Positions 1 through 11,220 are shown, counted from the first letter of the stretch. The stretch: DNA of 64,000 bases from Adiantum capillus-veneris (GCA_014529385.2 CM043955.1:150613640-150677639), one strand, 5' to 3'. Program-made: numbers and translations. The notes: generated by a model not told the origin, from the letters alone.

Positions 1-21
1 TTTCATTGTTATTATTGCCAA

Positions 22-25
<4 letters not shown>

Positions 26-67
<42 letters not shown>
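26..67. repeat. (CT)n microsatellite
   Basis: An uninterrupted CT dinucleotide tract of about 42 bases. It is the first of many AG/CT tracts in this window. Confidence 0.95.
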
Positions 68-69
<2 letters not shown>

Positions 70-151
70 AGCTCGTGTGCTTAACTCACTAATTATACCA
101 TGAACAATTTATTGTTGTTTCCACCATAACCCAATTCCCTTTCAATCCATA

Positions 152-540
152 CTCTTAAAGGCCATGATATAGCTTGTCTCATAATCTTCTTCTCTTGAAA
201 GGTACTCCACAATGTACTTATGGAAAATTATATGTTTTTGTCAATACATCGCATCAAACTCCTCTTACATAGAGTACATAATATTATCAAGTCACCCCAT
301 GCATACATAGTGTAAACTACACTCTATACTCTTTAAGGCCATGATATAGCTTGTCTCATATTTTTCTTCTCTTGAAAGGTACTCTATTGTACCTCTTACA
401 GGCAATTGTACATTTTTTATCGATACATCAAATCAAACTCCTCCTACATTAAACAATATACAGGTGGATTAGATCCTACACATAATATAATAAAGTCACC
501 CCATGCATAATCTTGTAAATTACACTGACCATCCACAAAA
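152..540. repeat. Diverged tandem duplication, unit about 175-200 bp
   Basis: The text around 160-230 (ggccatgatatagcttgtct, then cttctcttgaaaggtactc) recurs at about 335-395. Both copies continue into a shared stretch ending in 'aagtcaccccatgcata' (about 290 and 493). The second unit is longer because of a small insertion. No coding potential is seen. It does not match the 3' LTR at 5338, so it is not the 5' LTR of the adjacent chromovirus. Confidence 0.7.
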
Positions 541-699
541 GTTATGTTAGAAAAAACATTGAAAGTTTAAGTTTATTTGATCAATTCATGGTAGTGCCAC
601 AAAGAGATCTTTTAGCTCTTGCTCTATACTCCTCATTGAATTTAGCCAACAAGGACTATGTGTCTGCTTAACTACTGCATTAGAGAGGAAACAAAGGAA

Positions 700-1622
700 G
701 AAAAGGGAAAGAAAGAGGTCATCCTCTTCTCCTTCTTCTTCACCTTCCTCCACTTCTGACGAAAGCTATGACTATTCTTCTAGAGAATACAAGAGGGGAG
801 GGCATGGCAAATCATACCCTGCATGGTGAAGGTCACAAAAGCTCAAGAAGTTCAAAGAGGGAGGAAAGGGTATCTCTTTTCTCACCTATGATGGCACCTT
901 TGGTGCTACCCACAAAGTATTGGCCTTCATCTAGTGTTTTGATACGGCCTTTGGAGATGAGGGCTTCATAGAGTCCTCCAAGCTATGCCATGTAGCTATG
1001 CACTTCTACAAATCGGCTCATCAATGGTGGGCTAGCCTTCGTGGCAACGGTGAAGCCCCAAAGACATGGAAAACTCTACGAGTTTCCATAATGAAGCAAT
1101 TCCTTGCTAGCGATGCAAAGGACAAAGTGCTCACCGAATATTGCAATTTGAAGCTTCTCTCTCGGAGTCTATCCACAAATACATAGAATTTTTTTGGGAC
1201 TTACATCTCAAGGCTACTGTCTTCCAAAAGATAGACTTTGCTGAGCAAAAGAAATAGTTTTGTGTGGGATTACGTGAAGAGATGGCCCAATATCTCAACT
1301 CTCAATGGCTTGGTTCTATCACCAAAGTAATCCACCACACCATGGTTGCTTTGCGCACCAATTTCCAACAAGGGGCTAGACAGAATGTCAAGCCCATGGA
1401 AAACAAAGAGAAAAATGATGCAAAGGGGAAAACCAATGCCCAAAATTCTTCCCAAGGCAATTCCAACAACAACAACAACAACAATCGGTCCAAGGAGAAG
1501 GGGGTTTACAAAGGTAAAAAACAAACTCTCTCCTAAAGAGCTTGAAGCTTTTTGCAAGGACCATAAGTGCTTTAAGTGTGGGGAGCAAGGACATGGCTAT
1601 CGTTCTTACCCCAAAAAAAATG
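700..1622 (+). pseudogene. gag (capsid plus zinc knuckle) of the chromovirus, decayed
   Basis: Gag packages the element RNA into virus-like particles. A Ser/Asp-rich N-terminus (about 715-790) is followed by the retrotransposon gag core (about 960-1200: AHQWWASLRGNGEAPKTWK) and more gag at 1264-1440 (GLREEMAQYLNSQW). A polyAsn stretch encoded by (AAC)n lies near 1463-1485. The nucleocapsid knuckle CFKCGEQGHGYRSY (about 1570-1611) has Tyr where the last Cys of CX2CX4HX4C should be, a G-to-A type change. An in-frame TAG lies at 1255-1257. Reading shifts between frames near 1160-1190, and again at the run of nine A (about 1612-1620) that separates gag from protease. The related copy near 58.4 kb reads through the same place in one frame. 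Confidence 0.85.
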
Positions 1623-1631
1623 CTCGCAAAT

Positions 1632-2210
1632 GAGATCCCTAGAGCTTTCACCATCGAAGCTCTAAAAGAGGATGCTCATTGTAAAGGTGCACCTCTCTCC
1701 TATGCTTGGGGAAAGGTAAGGGAGCATGATGCCTTCATCTTGTTTGACCCTGGCTCTACTCACAACTTCATATCAATGGAGTTGGCCACCAAGTTGGGCA
1801 TTCAAGCTTTCAAGATGGGAGATGTTCTAATGGATGACGCTACTTTCTAGGGACAGCAAGCCTCCGTTACTCCCTTGATTAGGAAGTTGAGGCTCCATGT
1901 CCAAAGCTATGTTGACAAAGAAGATTTTTTCATCTGTCCTCTCCAACATGAGGATGCTATCCTAGGTGCACCATGGTTCAACCTCATGGCTGCCAACATG
2001 AAGTTCCCTGAAAGGAAAATCTACTTCACCTACAGGGGAAAGAACATGTATATAGATGCTAGTGAGTTTGGTCATACTATACCACTTGTAAATTCACCTG
2101 CTTTTGATAAATCAATGAAGAGCTCAGTTTTTGTCAAAGAGTCCCTAAAAGGTCCTAATGTTTTATCAAAAGTAAATGGTAGGAATCAAGAAGAGTTAGA
2201 CTTATCTAAT
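1632..2210 (+). pseudogene. Aspartic protease and linker of the chromovirus
   Basis: The segment FILFDPGSTHNFISMELATK (about 1735-1795) is the retropepsin active-site region of this lineage, with DPGS in place of D(T/S)G(A/S). A second half follows at 1890-2040 and includes AILGAPWFNLMAANMKF, the equivalent of the LG-x-W-L motif. The protease would cut the gag-pol polyprotein. A TAG at 1848-1850 falls in a TF-stop-GQQ context where Gln is a natural reading. The rest of the frame to RT is open. The copy at 58141-58540 has the same protease start. Confidence 0.85.
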
Positions 2211-3560
2211 TTTTTAAAAGGATTCCAAGATGTGCTCATCAATCATATCCCTATGGACTTACCTCCAAAACAAGGGGATGGTGACCATCAAATTGAGCTC
2301 CTACCAGGAAGCTCACAGCCTAACAAGCCTTCTTATCAACTTTCCCAAGCTCAACAAGAGGAGATCATGAGGCACGTACAGGAATTGGAAGACAAAGGGA
2401 TGGTGAGGCCTAGTTCCTCTCCCTTAAGTTCTCCAGTCCTTTTAGTGCAAAAGAAAGATGGTACATACCGTATGTGTGTGGACTATTGAGCACTAAACCA
2501 TACCAGTATCAAAAACAAATTTCCAGTGCCTTGGGTAGAAGATCTGTTTGATAAGCTACAAGGCTCTACCTACTTCAGTAGGATTGACCTTAAAAGTGGC
2601 TATCATCAAACAAGGGTAGTGGATGAAGATATCCTAAAGACCGCATTTCGCACAACATTTGGTATTTATGAATATCTAGTCATGCCTTTTGGCTTGACCA
2701 ACACACCAACCACGTTCAATCATCTAATGGAGAAAATCTTTAGACCATATCACAAATTCATGAGAGTGTTCTTTGATGATATCATCATCTACTCCAAGTC
2801 CTTGGAGGAACATAAGCAACATCTCCAAGTAGATTTTCAAGCATTGAGGGAGAACAAGGTTTTTGTCAACCAAAAGAAAAGCGAATGTTTCCTTCAAGAG
2901 ATTCAATACTTAGGTCATATTATCTCTCAAGATGGTATCCGTATGGATCCATCAAAATCAGAGGTAATAAAACAATGGCCTAATCCAAGGAATCTACATG
3001 AGCTAAGAAGCTTTATTGGTATGTGTGCATACTATAGATGCTTCATAGCAAAAAAATTTCAAATAGCAGGACCACTACATGACTTAATTATGAAGAACAT
3101 TAAGTATTTATGGACTGCTAAGGAGAAAAATGCTTTTGACAAGCTCAAATAGAAGCTTACCTCCCAACCAGTCCTCATGCTTCCGGATCTCTCAAAGCCA
3201 TTTGAGGTCCAATGTGATGCTTGTGGTGATTACTCTTGAAGCAGTTTTGCTTCAAGAAGGCCATGCCATAGCATATGAGAGCCGAAGGCTCAATACAGAT
3301 GAACGTGTCTTAGGCATTTATGAGAAAGAGCTTTTAGTTGTTCTACATGCCCTAGACACATGGAAGCATTATTTATTAGAGACTCCATTTATTCTATGAA
3401 CTGACCACCAAAGTCTCAAGTACTTCATGACACAAACCAAGCTTTTTGACAAACAAATGAGGTGGGCAAATTTCCTTTTGCAATTTAATTTCCATATTGC
3501 TCACATTGCTGGTAAGCACAATCAAGTGGCCGATACACTTTCACGACGACCAAAAGTTAA
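2211..3560 (+). pseudogene. Reverse transcriptase-RNase H of the chromovirus
   Basis: RT motifs appear in order: PVLLVQKKDGTYRMCVDY (2440-2487), FSRIDLKSGYHQ (2574-2609), YLVMPFGLTNTPTTFNHLM (2673-2730) and the catalytic box FFDDIIIYSKS (about 2770-2802, in place of YVDD). RNase H follows: LDTWKHYLLETPFIL then TDHQSLKYF (3350-3427) and GKHNQVADTLSRRP (3511-3552). In-frame stops are TGA 2487 (after VDY, where the family has Arg), TAG 3150 (KLK-stop-KLTSQP) and TGA 3397 (before TDHQSL, family Arg). A one-base shift near 3230 breaks the RNase H start (CDACGD). The enzyme would copy element RNA to DNA and degrade the RNA strand; this copy cannot. Confidence 0.92.
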
Positions 3561-4928
3561 TGCGGTGTCTATAACTACTCACAATGCTCTATCTTCTATG
3601 ATAGATGAGTATGATACTGACCCTGAATATCGAGACATAATGTCAACCCTTGCTTTGCGGAAGAAAGAGGAACCATTTACCTTGCACGATGATTATCTTC
3701 TCCACGGCAATAGGCTATGTGTTACCCACTCCCTTCGTGAGAAAGTCATGTATGAATACCATGCTCCTCCCTATGTGGGGCAGAGAGGCATTCAACCTAC
3801 TCTCTGAGGAGTAGAAACGAACTTCTATTGGCCTACCATGAAAGTGGAATACAAGAGTATGTCTCAAAATGTGTAGTATGTAAAAAGGCCAATTATGATA
3901 GAGGTAAGCAACCTAGATTACTCCAACCATTTCCTATCCCAAATTCACCATGGGAGAGTATATCCATGGATTTTATCTTTGGATTACCCAAGTCTATCCA
4001 TGGGAATACGAGAATATGGACAATAGTCGATAGGTTTAGCAAGCAAGCACACTTTATTACTGTCAAAAAGACTATTAAGGCACACCAAATGGCAACTCTC
4101 TTCATATCACATATTTTCAAACACCATGGATTACCAACATCCATCATGTCAGATAGAGATCCTAGAATGACCATTAATTTTTGGAAATGTCTCTTTGAAA
4201 ATCTAGGGACACGATTGAATTTCTCTTCGGCCTATCACCCACAAACGGATGGCCAAAATGAGATAGCCAATCTTATGATACTCGATCTACTAAAGACTTA
4301 TGTTACCGAAGTAGATCAGCGCTCACAATGGGAAAAATACTTACCCCTTGTAAAGTATGCCTACAATAATACTATACATTCTTCTAGGGAAAAGCACCTT
4401 TTGAAATCATTGAGGGAAGACCTAAAAGTCCCTTGCTACTCAAAGTATATGGGAAGATCTTCGCTTCTGCAAAAAGCTGCTGCTGCTCACAAGCACAAAA
4501 GGGCCTTAAAGTTCAAAGAAAATGATTGGGTCTTACTAAAGTTTCCTAAGGCTTGATTGAGGCAAACGACGGGCAAAAATCCTATGGGCCATCAAAAGTA
4601 TTATGCTAAGCTAGCAAAAAGATACTATGGTCCTTTTCAAATCTTGAAGCCCATCAATGAGATGGCTTATCAACTCAAGTTGCCCAACCATTGGCTCATA
4701 CACAATGCTTTTCATGTGAGCCTACTTAAGCCCTACAAAAGAGAGCCACCAAGTGAACCAATTGTTGAAGACCCTCCCAAAATTGAAGACCAAGAAGAGG
4801 TGCTACAACCCAAAGCTATCCTTCGGCATGAAGACAAGGTACTACAACATGGTAAGATTATCCGATGGTATCTTATTAAATTAAAAAATTATCTTTTTGA
4901 AGATGCTAGATGGATGCAAGGAATATAG
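3561..4928 (+). pseudogene. Integrase with C-terminal chromodomain-like tail
   Basis: The order is an N-terminal zinc-binding region (3730-3900, ending CVVCKKANYDRGKQ), a catalytic core with the DDE residues in SMDFIFGLPKS (about 3963), IMSDRDPRM (about 4143) and QTDGQNEIAN (about 4243), and a C-terminal part [20 protein letters not shown] (4624-4683) with [13 protein letters not shown]. The last 60 residues ([27 protein letters not shown]) match the chromodomain that guides chromoviruses to chromatin. Stops: TGA 3805 and TGA 4554. Frameshifts occur at about 3845 and as a local out-and-back shift at about 4387-4480. The natural stop is at 4926-4928. Confidence 0.9.
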
Positions 4929-5321
4929 CTTAAGGATAGTATCAACCTTGTCAATGCTTACAATGCTACATTAGAGTAAGCAAATGTACAAATTTCTTTT
5001 CAATGACCAATGTTTTTGTCTTATAAGACTAGTTCTCTTTTTATTGTGCACAAATTTAAATAGTATGCATGCTTAGAATCATGTTTGTGATGAGAACGTC
5101 TCTCAAACACCAAGTAGAATTTGTCACTCTCCTTGGGAGAACGAAATGGACTAAGGAGTAGACATGCTTGCGGTAGCTATGTCTTCCAAGCACCAAATGG
5201 ATTAGTCATCCATCTTGGACTGATGTCCTAGGGTAAAAAGGGATACTCCACCCGGTAAGCACTAATTGACTAATGACTAAGGATTTATCTCTTCTACCTC
5301 ATAGTCAAGGACAACTATGAT

Positions 5322-5337
5322 TTCAAGAGAGAGGTAA
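5322..5337 (+). promoter_or_regulatory. Polypurine tract before the 3' LTR
   Basis: A purine-rich stretch (aagagagaggtaa) directly precedes TGTCATAA, the first bases of the LTR. It is the expected plus-strand primer position. The matching LTR start in the inverted copy is at 58194. Confidence 0.7.
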
Positions 5338-5639
5338 TGTCATAAAATCTAATAGCGAACCAGCCCAAATGATTTTCTCATATTAAACTAATCATTTAAT
5401 GTGGGAGAATAAAGAGGAACAAGGGTTAGAATATAGACATGTGCTTTTAGATCTATCTCAACACGGGGCCAATGGTAAAGGGGTCCAAATGAGAAGATGG
5501 TTGGTCAAAGAGCAAGGCTAATGGAGCTTAAAAGACCTCAGGGTTGGATTCATTGAAGAACTCCAAAGGTTACTGTTAAAAAGTCCTTTGACGTTAGGTA
5601 AGCTAGGGCTGAGCTTGAGGTGGGAACTCGGCCCAAGCT

Positions 5640-5790
5640 TGAGGTGCTTGTCGTGATTGATGACTAAGGTGTTTGAGGTGATTGTCGTGCTTGATGACTA
5701 AGGTGCTTGAGGTGCTTGTCATGCTTGATGACTAAGATGCTTGAGGTGCTGGTCGTGCTTGCCGACTAGGGAGCCTGAGGTGCTTGTGGG
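5640..5790 (+). repeat. 34-bp tandem repeat inside the LTR
   Basis: Units built on 'gcttgatgactaaggtgctt' recur with 34-base spacing; the tgacta word falls at 5661, 5695 and 5729, with a variant near 5763. A looser copy follows near 5820. Confidence 0.85.
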
Positions 5791-6209
5791 AACACTACCC
5801 AGGCTTGAGATGCTTGGTCATGCTTGCTGACTAAGGTGCTTGGGGGTAAGGTGTGCAAAAGTCAACAACTATCCCTAAAAGGAGGGGGAAAGCTCAGGAA
5901 TGAGAGAGAACACGCACACCCTCACACAAGGCAAGCTTGGTACAAAGAAAGCAAAAGGGACACTTGTCAAGTTCCTCTTCATGTTGCCCTGATGGTGTGC
6001 CTAAAGCCTATTGGTTGGCCTCCCAAGGGGTCCAATGATAAATTAGTTAATTTAAATAATTGTTTTGGTATTTATCAAGTCCTCTCTCTCAAAGGGGAAA
6101 GGGGGACACTTGTCCCAAGGCTACCCTTCTTGCTTGATATGCCTCTTGCTTGTGATTGGCTAGGCGTGGATGGGTCTAATGAGCTTCAAGCATGAGCTAC
6201 AAGGGGGGC

Positions 6210-6210
<1 letters not shown>

Positions 6211-6248
<38 letters not shown>

Positions 6249-6273
6249 ACCACACACACACACACACACACAC
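6211..6273. repeat. Poly-C (38 bases) followed by (CA)n
   Basis: Thirty-eight consecutive C are followed by about 12 CA units. The related LTR near 57340 has only a short C run at the apparently homologous place, so the tract expanded in this copy. Confidence 0.95.
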
Positions 6274-6525
6274 TCATTGTGTATTGTGAAAAGTGCAAGA
6301 GCTCCCTCTCCTTCTCCAAACAAGTAGAGAGGTTGAGAGCCTACACCAACAGTCTTGGCTATGGAATGCAAATCCAACCAAGAGCCATGATTCATTGCTT
6401 AAGCTTTCCATCTTCTCCATCTTCATTACTATGCTATTATGTATGCTAGCAAGAAGAGTAATGATAAGTGAGGAACAAATTATTTCTCCTATGAAATGTT
6501 TCTTCTTCCTCTTCCCTACCCTCAT

Positions 6526-7254
6526 CAGTGTATTTTTTTTTGGCTAAAAATCGTCAATTTGGCGAATTTTGAAAATTTTGAGCTTTTTTGTTTGGCTCTC
6601 ATTGGTGTAGATCTTACAATGTTTTTCGCCAGGCTTTGCTATAAGGTTTTGTATTTTGGGGTAGCTAGTCGCCAAAGATATGCCCACCGATGGTAGGGGA
6701 GATTGAGGGCCAAGTAGGTTTGATGAAACACATCACATTATGACATGGGACCGAAAATATTAAAGCCTACATGTGGTTGTAAGATTTTGTTGCATGGAAT
6801 TTTAATGGGCTCCTATCATCATAATTACTTTTCTTTTCACTCTCCTAACTTTTCTATGATTGACCTATGCATGATTAATTAGATTTTATGTAGGAGGTCT
6901 GAGATCTTCACACTTCCTCATTTAGTTTTCATCTAGATTTCAAAGACCTTACCCTACTCAACAAGATGTTGTACATATAAGGTGTGTTGTGACATTGATA
7001 CTTATTTGAAAGTCTAGGTGGCACTACTTAAATCACTTCTTTCTATTATATAAAAGTTTGTAAGAGATTTTCCTTTTATCCTTACATGTGATATTGAAAA
7101 AAATGACCAATTAAGGTCTAAATTAAATTTTTTTGTTGAAAAAATGATAAATTTAATTCTAAAATATTTTGCTCACCAAATTCATAATTTAGATTCATTT
7201 TTTTGCCAAAAACTTGAGTAATATTTCAAGATTGGTGTCCAAAAAAATACACTG
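6526..7254. mobile_element. Non-autonomous hAT-like DNA transposon (MITE), 729 bp
   Basis: The ends are inverted repeats: the left begins CAGTGTATTTTTTTTTGG, and the right end read on the other strand begins CAGTGTATTTTTTTGG. The element is flanked by an exact 8-bp duplication accctcat (6518-6525 and 7255-7262). An 8-bp target duplication with CAGTG ends is the hAT pattern. The related LTR at about 57,040 has the uninterrupted empty site. No transposase frame is visible; the interior is AT-rich. Confidence 0.9.
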
Positions 7255-7720
7255 ACCCTCATTCCCTGCTAGCTCCCTCCACCTTTGAAGGTGTGAGGCC
7301 TTGGGACCGAGGCTTGGGATAGTTAATGCTTTCCACAAAGTTTATGTTATGCTCGTGATGCATGAATATTTCCATCTTCATTGCATCACCTAGGTCACAA
7401 AAGGAACACAAAGATTGTATTGTACCAAGTCTCTCTTGATGGGAGAAACTATTATAGAAATGCCTATTGGAGGGGGGACCGGCTCCACATAAATCCGGTC
7501 TTCAACTGTTGTCATGTTCTCTAAATTCTCTCTGTAAAAGTATTGTTCATGCCAAGTTAACTAAATGCTATGTTTATGTTTCTAACTAAATGCTATGTTT
7601 ATGTTTCTACCATCAATTAAGTTCACACGCTATGCTCACAAAGTAATTCACAAAAGTACTTTCGCTAATTTCCACTACTCTCAAATTTAATAGGCAATTT
7701 TCATTACAATTGTTGCCAAA

Positions 7721-8819
7721 TTTCTAGGATCCATGCCCCTTGAAAATCCAAAACTCCGAATTGCAATAACTAGTCGGCCATGTCAAATACCTTTGTCACC
7801 TTCGATGAGCAAAGATCTAAAAAGAGATTTACCTGACAAGCCACTGACCTTGCCTTAAGTGGCCTCACTATAGTGGGATGACTTACCAATGGAAGCTTTG
7901 TGAGGAATATGTGGAAGCTTGTCTACCCATCCTTGCCTGCGCATGACACAACTCAGATTGAGCTCCAACTTTGGATACTACCACGGTTGTTAAATAGTGG
8001 TACCCGTTCAACCTAAACAATTGAACCAAATACAAAATTTGAAACCGTATTTTGAACATACTTACCGGAGTAGGAAAGCACTTGGTACTACTCCCTTGGA
8101 GAGAAGATCACTGATTTCTTTGGCCATCCCACATCTAAACGTAAAGAAAATTGTACTGCCATACTTGTTGGCAGTTGCTACAAGTCACCATGATACTTCC
8201 AAGATACAATTTTCTTGTAAGAATTTTGATGCCTAGATGCCTTTGATTACAATTGCATTAAGCCATTTTTGAGGAATGTGAGTTTGTAAAGTGAGCCAGG
8301 TCCGCATCGGGCTGTTTCTTGTGGGAGTTGTGTGAGATAACTATGTACAACATGACAATAACAATTAAAAGAAAGACAATTTGAATGCTCCAAACTGTTA
8401 ACTTATAAGCAGTATGTTATTTGGATATAAATATGAGATGTTAACAGCTCTATTAGAAAATCTAAGCTATAGATTTACTCTTTTTACCCTTTTTAAAACT
8501 CCTCATCCTCGCAATTTACTTTATGTTTTGAGGAAGCCCCTTTCATGCTATCTTTGAACCACTTTAATCCTCTGTACTGTCATCTTTTTCCCAACTTCTC
8601 TCTTCAACTCTCCTCCTGATCCTCTTCCCATGCTTGTTTTGCTTGATGCCGAGTAAGAAGGAGATATGGGAGGTTAAGAAAGTAATCTTGAATCCTCAAA
8701 AAGAGGATTAGTGAAGGACCAAGTTGGCCTTGAAGGTTTCTTTTGCCATACTTGTTTTATCTTTTCCGAATCTGCATTCATGTTGGTTGGGTTGTCCTTC
8801 TTTGACTGTGAAGACTCCA
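7721..8819. other. Non-coding interval
   Basis: No convincing coding region, LTR boundary or RNA gene is seen. A frame at 7997-8236 starts without context and matches no family I recognise. Confidence 0.5.
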
Positions 8820-9720
8820 TTATCTGTTTGATTCTCTAATTGGGCCTGTTGATAGGAGTCTTTGATGTTGTTGTAGGCCTCTGCTGGCTATGGGTGTTTG
8901 GCTTCTGACTCGGAGCATTGGAACACTTAGGAATCCAAATTTCTTGAGAACCTTTGTAAGTCCTTTGTTGACTTTGCTTAGCTCTAAGTTTTGTTGAGAT
9001 CTTGAGATCTTCATGCAGGTCTAGTGTAGTTGTAGTTGGCTTGTGGTTGACTAGTAGCGAAATCTTTGTATAATTTGTGTAGAATCCTTTTCCAAGAGGA
9101 AGATTCTTTGAGATCCATCTTTGTTCTATATCCTCTTGTGAGTTGTGGTAGACTTCAACATCTTTCAAGACTGTTCTTTTGTATACATGATTCTTTGGTA
9201 TCCTAGGATATTGTCAAGGTTGATACCTTGTGGGCCTTCTTTCTTGGGAAGGACTTGACATTACTTCATATGCCCTAACCTTTGGTTTTGGCACCCATAT
9301 TTGTCTGTTACCTCTATAGTAATCTTGTTATTTTAAGCCCCATTTTGATGCTATCCATCCCATGTGTTTGTCTTTATGTGTTGATTTCATGTCTTTAATC
9401 CAAACCGGATCATTGACTTTGACTAAAGTGCTTGGAACAAACACTTGCTTGACTTTCCTTTGCTTTCTTGAGTACTTTGGCTGAAATATCCTTGATTTTT
9501 TGGGTGTCTCCTTAGAGGTTTTAGTTGGGTCAACAATTGACTTGAAGTTTTGAAATCTTGACTTGCTTGAAGAAGTATCTGATCCATGAGGGTTCTTTGA
9601 TGTAGAAGCATGTGCTGCCACACCTTTCGTGCTAATCGGGGGAAGTACCACTTTAGATTTATCTTTGTCTGCAATTTTTGTTTTCGATTCTTGTGACTTC
9701 TGCAACTCTGAATCTAGCAT
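8820..9720 (-). pseudogene. Unrecognised low-complexity reading frame of a minus-strand retroelement remnant
   Basis: Reading leftwards, a Ser/Lys/Thr-rich linker (9720-9328: STSKNPHGSDTSSSKSRF, TLVKVNDPVWIKDM) is followed after a stop by RQIWVPKPKVRAYEV (about 9310-9260) and a further open stretch to 8820 (NLPLGKGFYTNYTKISLLVN). It lies directly downstream of the protease-like block at 9730-10090 and is probably the continuation of one polyprotein. No RT or INT motif appears. The family could not be named. Confidence 0.4.
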
Positions 9721-9729
9721 TAATGGTAC

Positions 9730-10086
9730 CTATAAATGCTGTTGGCTACCTCTTGAAGAAGAGAGTATTAGCATTGTATCTTCTTTATAGGTCTTGTGTT
9801 GATCTAACCACTGATGTCCAAGGATTACATCTGCAAGCATTTCCTTTGAAGACTTTACATGAAACTTTACTTGCTCTTCATGATTTTGGATGCTAAGGGT
9901 AGCAACCATTTCTTCTTGACTTGTATGCATACCTAGCATTGTTTTGTTATCATGCTTGCATGGAGTGATCTGGAGGATCCTTTGGATGTTCTCTGCAATC
10001 ATATTGAACTTTACTTCTTTACCCAGTAGAGCATTGCATCTGACACTTGCTCCTTTTGTACTGCTAAGAACTATAGCTATTTTCAC
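9730..10086 (-). pseudogene. Retropepsin-like C-terminal half (second protease-like block)
   Basis: The frame contains HVKSSKEMLADVILGHQWL (about 9860-9800), which fits the DVxLGxxWL signature in the second half of clan AA retrotransposon proteases. No D-T/S-G active-site loop is seen upstream, so only the C-terminal half is supported. It lies about 400 bp downstream of another protease-like block (10479-10790). The pair may be a duplication or two halves of different elements. Confidence 0.45.
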
Positions 10087-10129
10087 TGTTGGCTATATTG
10101 AAGATTTATGTCCTGCTTTTGCCATGGTC

Positions 10130-10423
10130 TCATCTTGATCTAGCTGTGTCTCTATGGAGGGTGACTTGAGACTTTTTTCCAAGCTGACTTACATTAGCTG
10201 ATTCAACTGGCAATGAGTGATTGATCTTTGGACTTCCTATTGCTTCCTGATTTTCAGCAACCCCGTTCTTCTTAACTTCTGGCTTTGGTTGCATTCTTTG
10301 CTCAATAGCTTGTGTGGTTACTCTTTGCTCTGTTTGATCTGCACTTCTTGATGCTTGATCTGCTTTAAGCTCTTCTGAAGTTCTGTTCAATGGAGATGAA
10401 TCATCTTCAATAAGATCTTCCAT
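10130..10423 (-). pseudogene. Gln/Glu/Ser-rich linker between the two protease-like blocks
   Basis: A polar, low-complexity open stretch (QASRSADQTEQRVTTQAIEQ) lies in the same strand and unit as its protease-like neighbours. No fold is recognised. Confidence 0.3.
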
Positions 10424-10478
10424 TTGAATTGTGCTTCAGGAACTTGTGTTATCGTCCGCGGGTGACCAGTCTTGGTCT

Positions 10479-10790
10479 TCATTCTTTGTTGTCTGCGAAG
10501 ACTCTATCATGTTTGCATTTTGTATCTCTTAACATCTTATGGACCATTGGCATTCCCATTATGATGTCGTCTGGCATATCTTTTGCTGTGATCACATGAA
10601 ATTGAGCTATGATGATTTGTAAACTTACTTCAATGGTGGTGGAGATGATTGCCCAGCATTCTTCTCGTTTGTTTCCTGATATGCTCACAAATTTAGGAGC
10701 ATCTTCCAACTGTGGTTGGCCACATCTTTTCCAAGTGCGAAAAGACATCAGATTCGTATCTAGCTGAAAATCTAGCTTTACTTTGCTTAA
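10479..10790 (-). pseudogene. Retropepsin-like domain with damaged active site
   Basis: Reading left from about 10790: LDFQLDT (aspartate retained), then NLMSFRTWKRCGQPQLED, VSISG, and after about 45 residues DDIIMGMPMVHKM. Spacing and hydrophobic pattern match a retroelement aspartic protease, but the Gly after Asp-Thr and the residues next to it are missing, consistent with a small in-frame deletion. It would not be catalytic. Confidence 0.5.
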
Positions 10791-11220
10791 GCGATTTTCT
10801 TTGTTTTCACCAACAATGTTTCACTTGATCGTCTCAAGATTTCTTTCTTTATTGACTGCCTTTGTTGTGGAAATGTCCTTTGGTTGAGCTTTGTCTGTAT
10901 TTTGTTTTTCTTTGACCACCTGCTTCCGTTGATGTTGGCTCGTTTTGTTGTAATACTTTACCTTTTTCTTGCAACTGTTGAGCATTGTGTGCCTACATTT
11001 GAGTAACTTTTGATCTTAGAAGATCCACTATACTTTTTGGCAGAATCTGTCTCTTCGGAGGAAATTTTGATGGTGACCTTTGTGTAGCCTTTTAGACTTT
11101 AGGTTTCATTGATTTTGAATTTTTTGTCACCTGTTCTGGCAGCTTGAGGCTTTGCATCATCTTTAGATAGTCCTTGACTGCAGGTTTAGCATCTGTAGGG
11201 GCTTGTACAAGGTCATGAAC

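Larger units (their letters stand above)
690..7720 (+). mobile_element. Ty3/gypsy chromovirus-type LTR retrotransposon, 5' LTR not seen
   Basis: The domain order on the + strand is gag, zinc knuckle, aspartic protease, RT, RNase H, integrase and a chromodomain-like tail, followed by a polypurine tract (5322-5337) and a 3' LTR starting TGTCATAA at 5338. INT lying after RT places it in Ty3/gypsy, and the C-terminal chromodomain-like block places it in the chromoviruses. Seven in-frame stops and at least four frameshifts make it non-autonomous. No 5' LTR or primer site was found upstream, so the left end is truncated or rearranged. The 3' LTR end near 7720 is approximate. A related minus-strand copy lies at 56531-58540. 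Confidence 0.88.
5338..7720 (+). repeat. 3' LTR of the chromovirus
   Basis: It starts TGTCATAA. Blocks shared with the inverted LTR 56547-58194 include ATGATTTTCTCATATTAAAC (near 5371), the 'atccaaccaagagcca' block near 6370, and the block 7262-7515 with its 'ggaccggctcc' segment. It is longer than its relative because of a 34-bp tandem array (5640-5790), a poly-C tract (6211) and a 729-bp MITE (6526-7254). The right end is blurred; similarity fades after about 7650. A 25-bp tandem duplication lies at 7558-7607. Confidence 0.75.

Noticed and set aside
6186..6449. Poly-Pro/Gly frames over the poly-C tract
   Set aside because: Homopolymer translation inside an LTR.
9423..9674. Alternative frames inside the 9.3-9.7 kb linker
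   Set aside because: Shadow frames with no motif; the frame at 9720-9328 is continuous with the neighbouring protease-like block.
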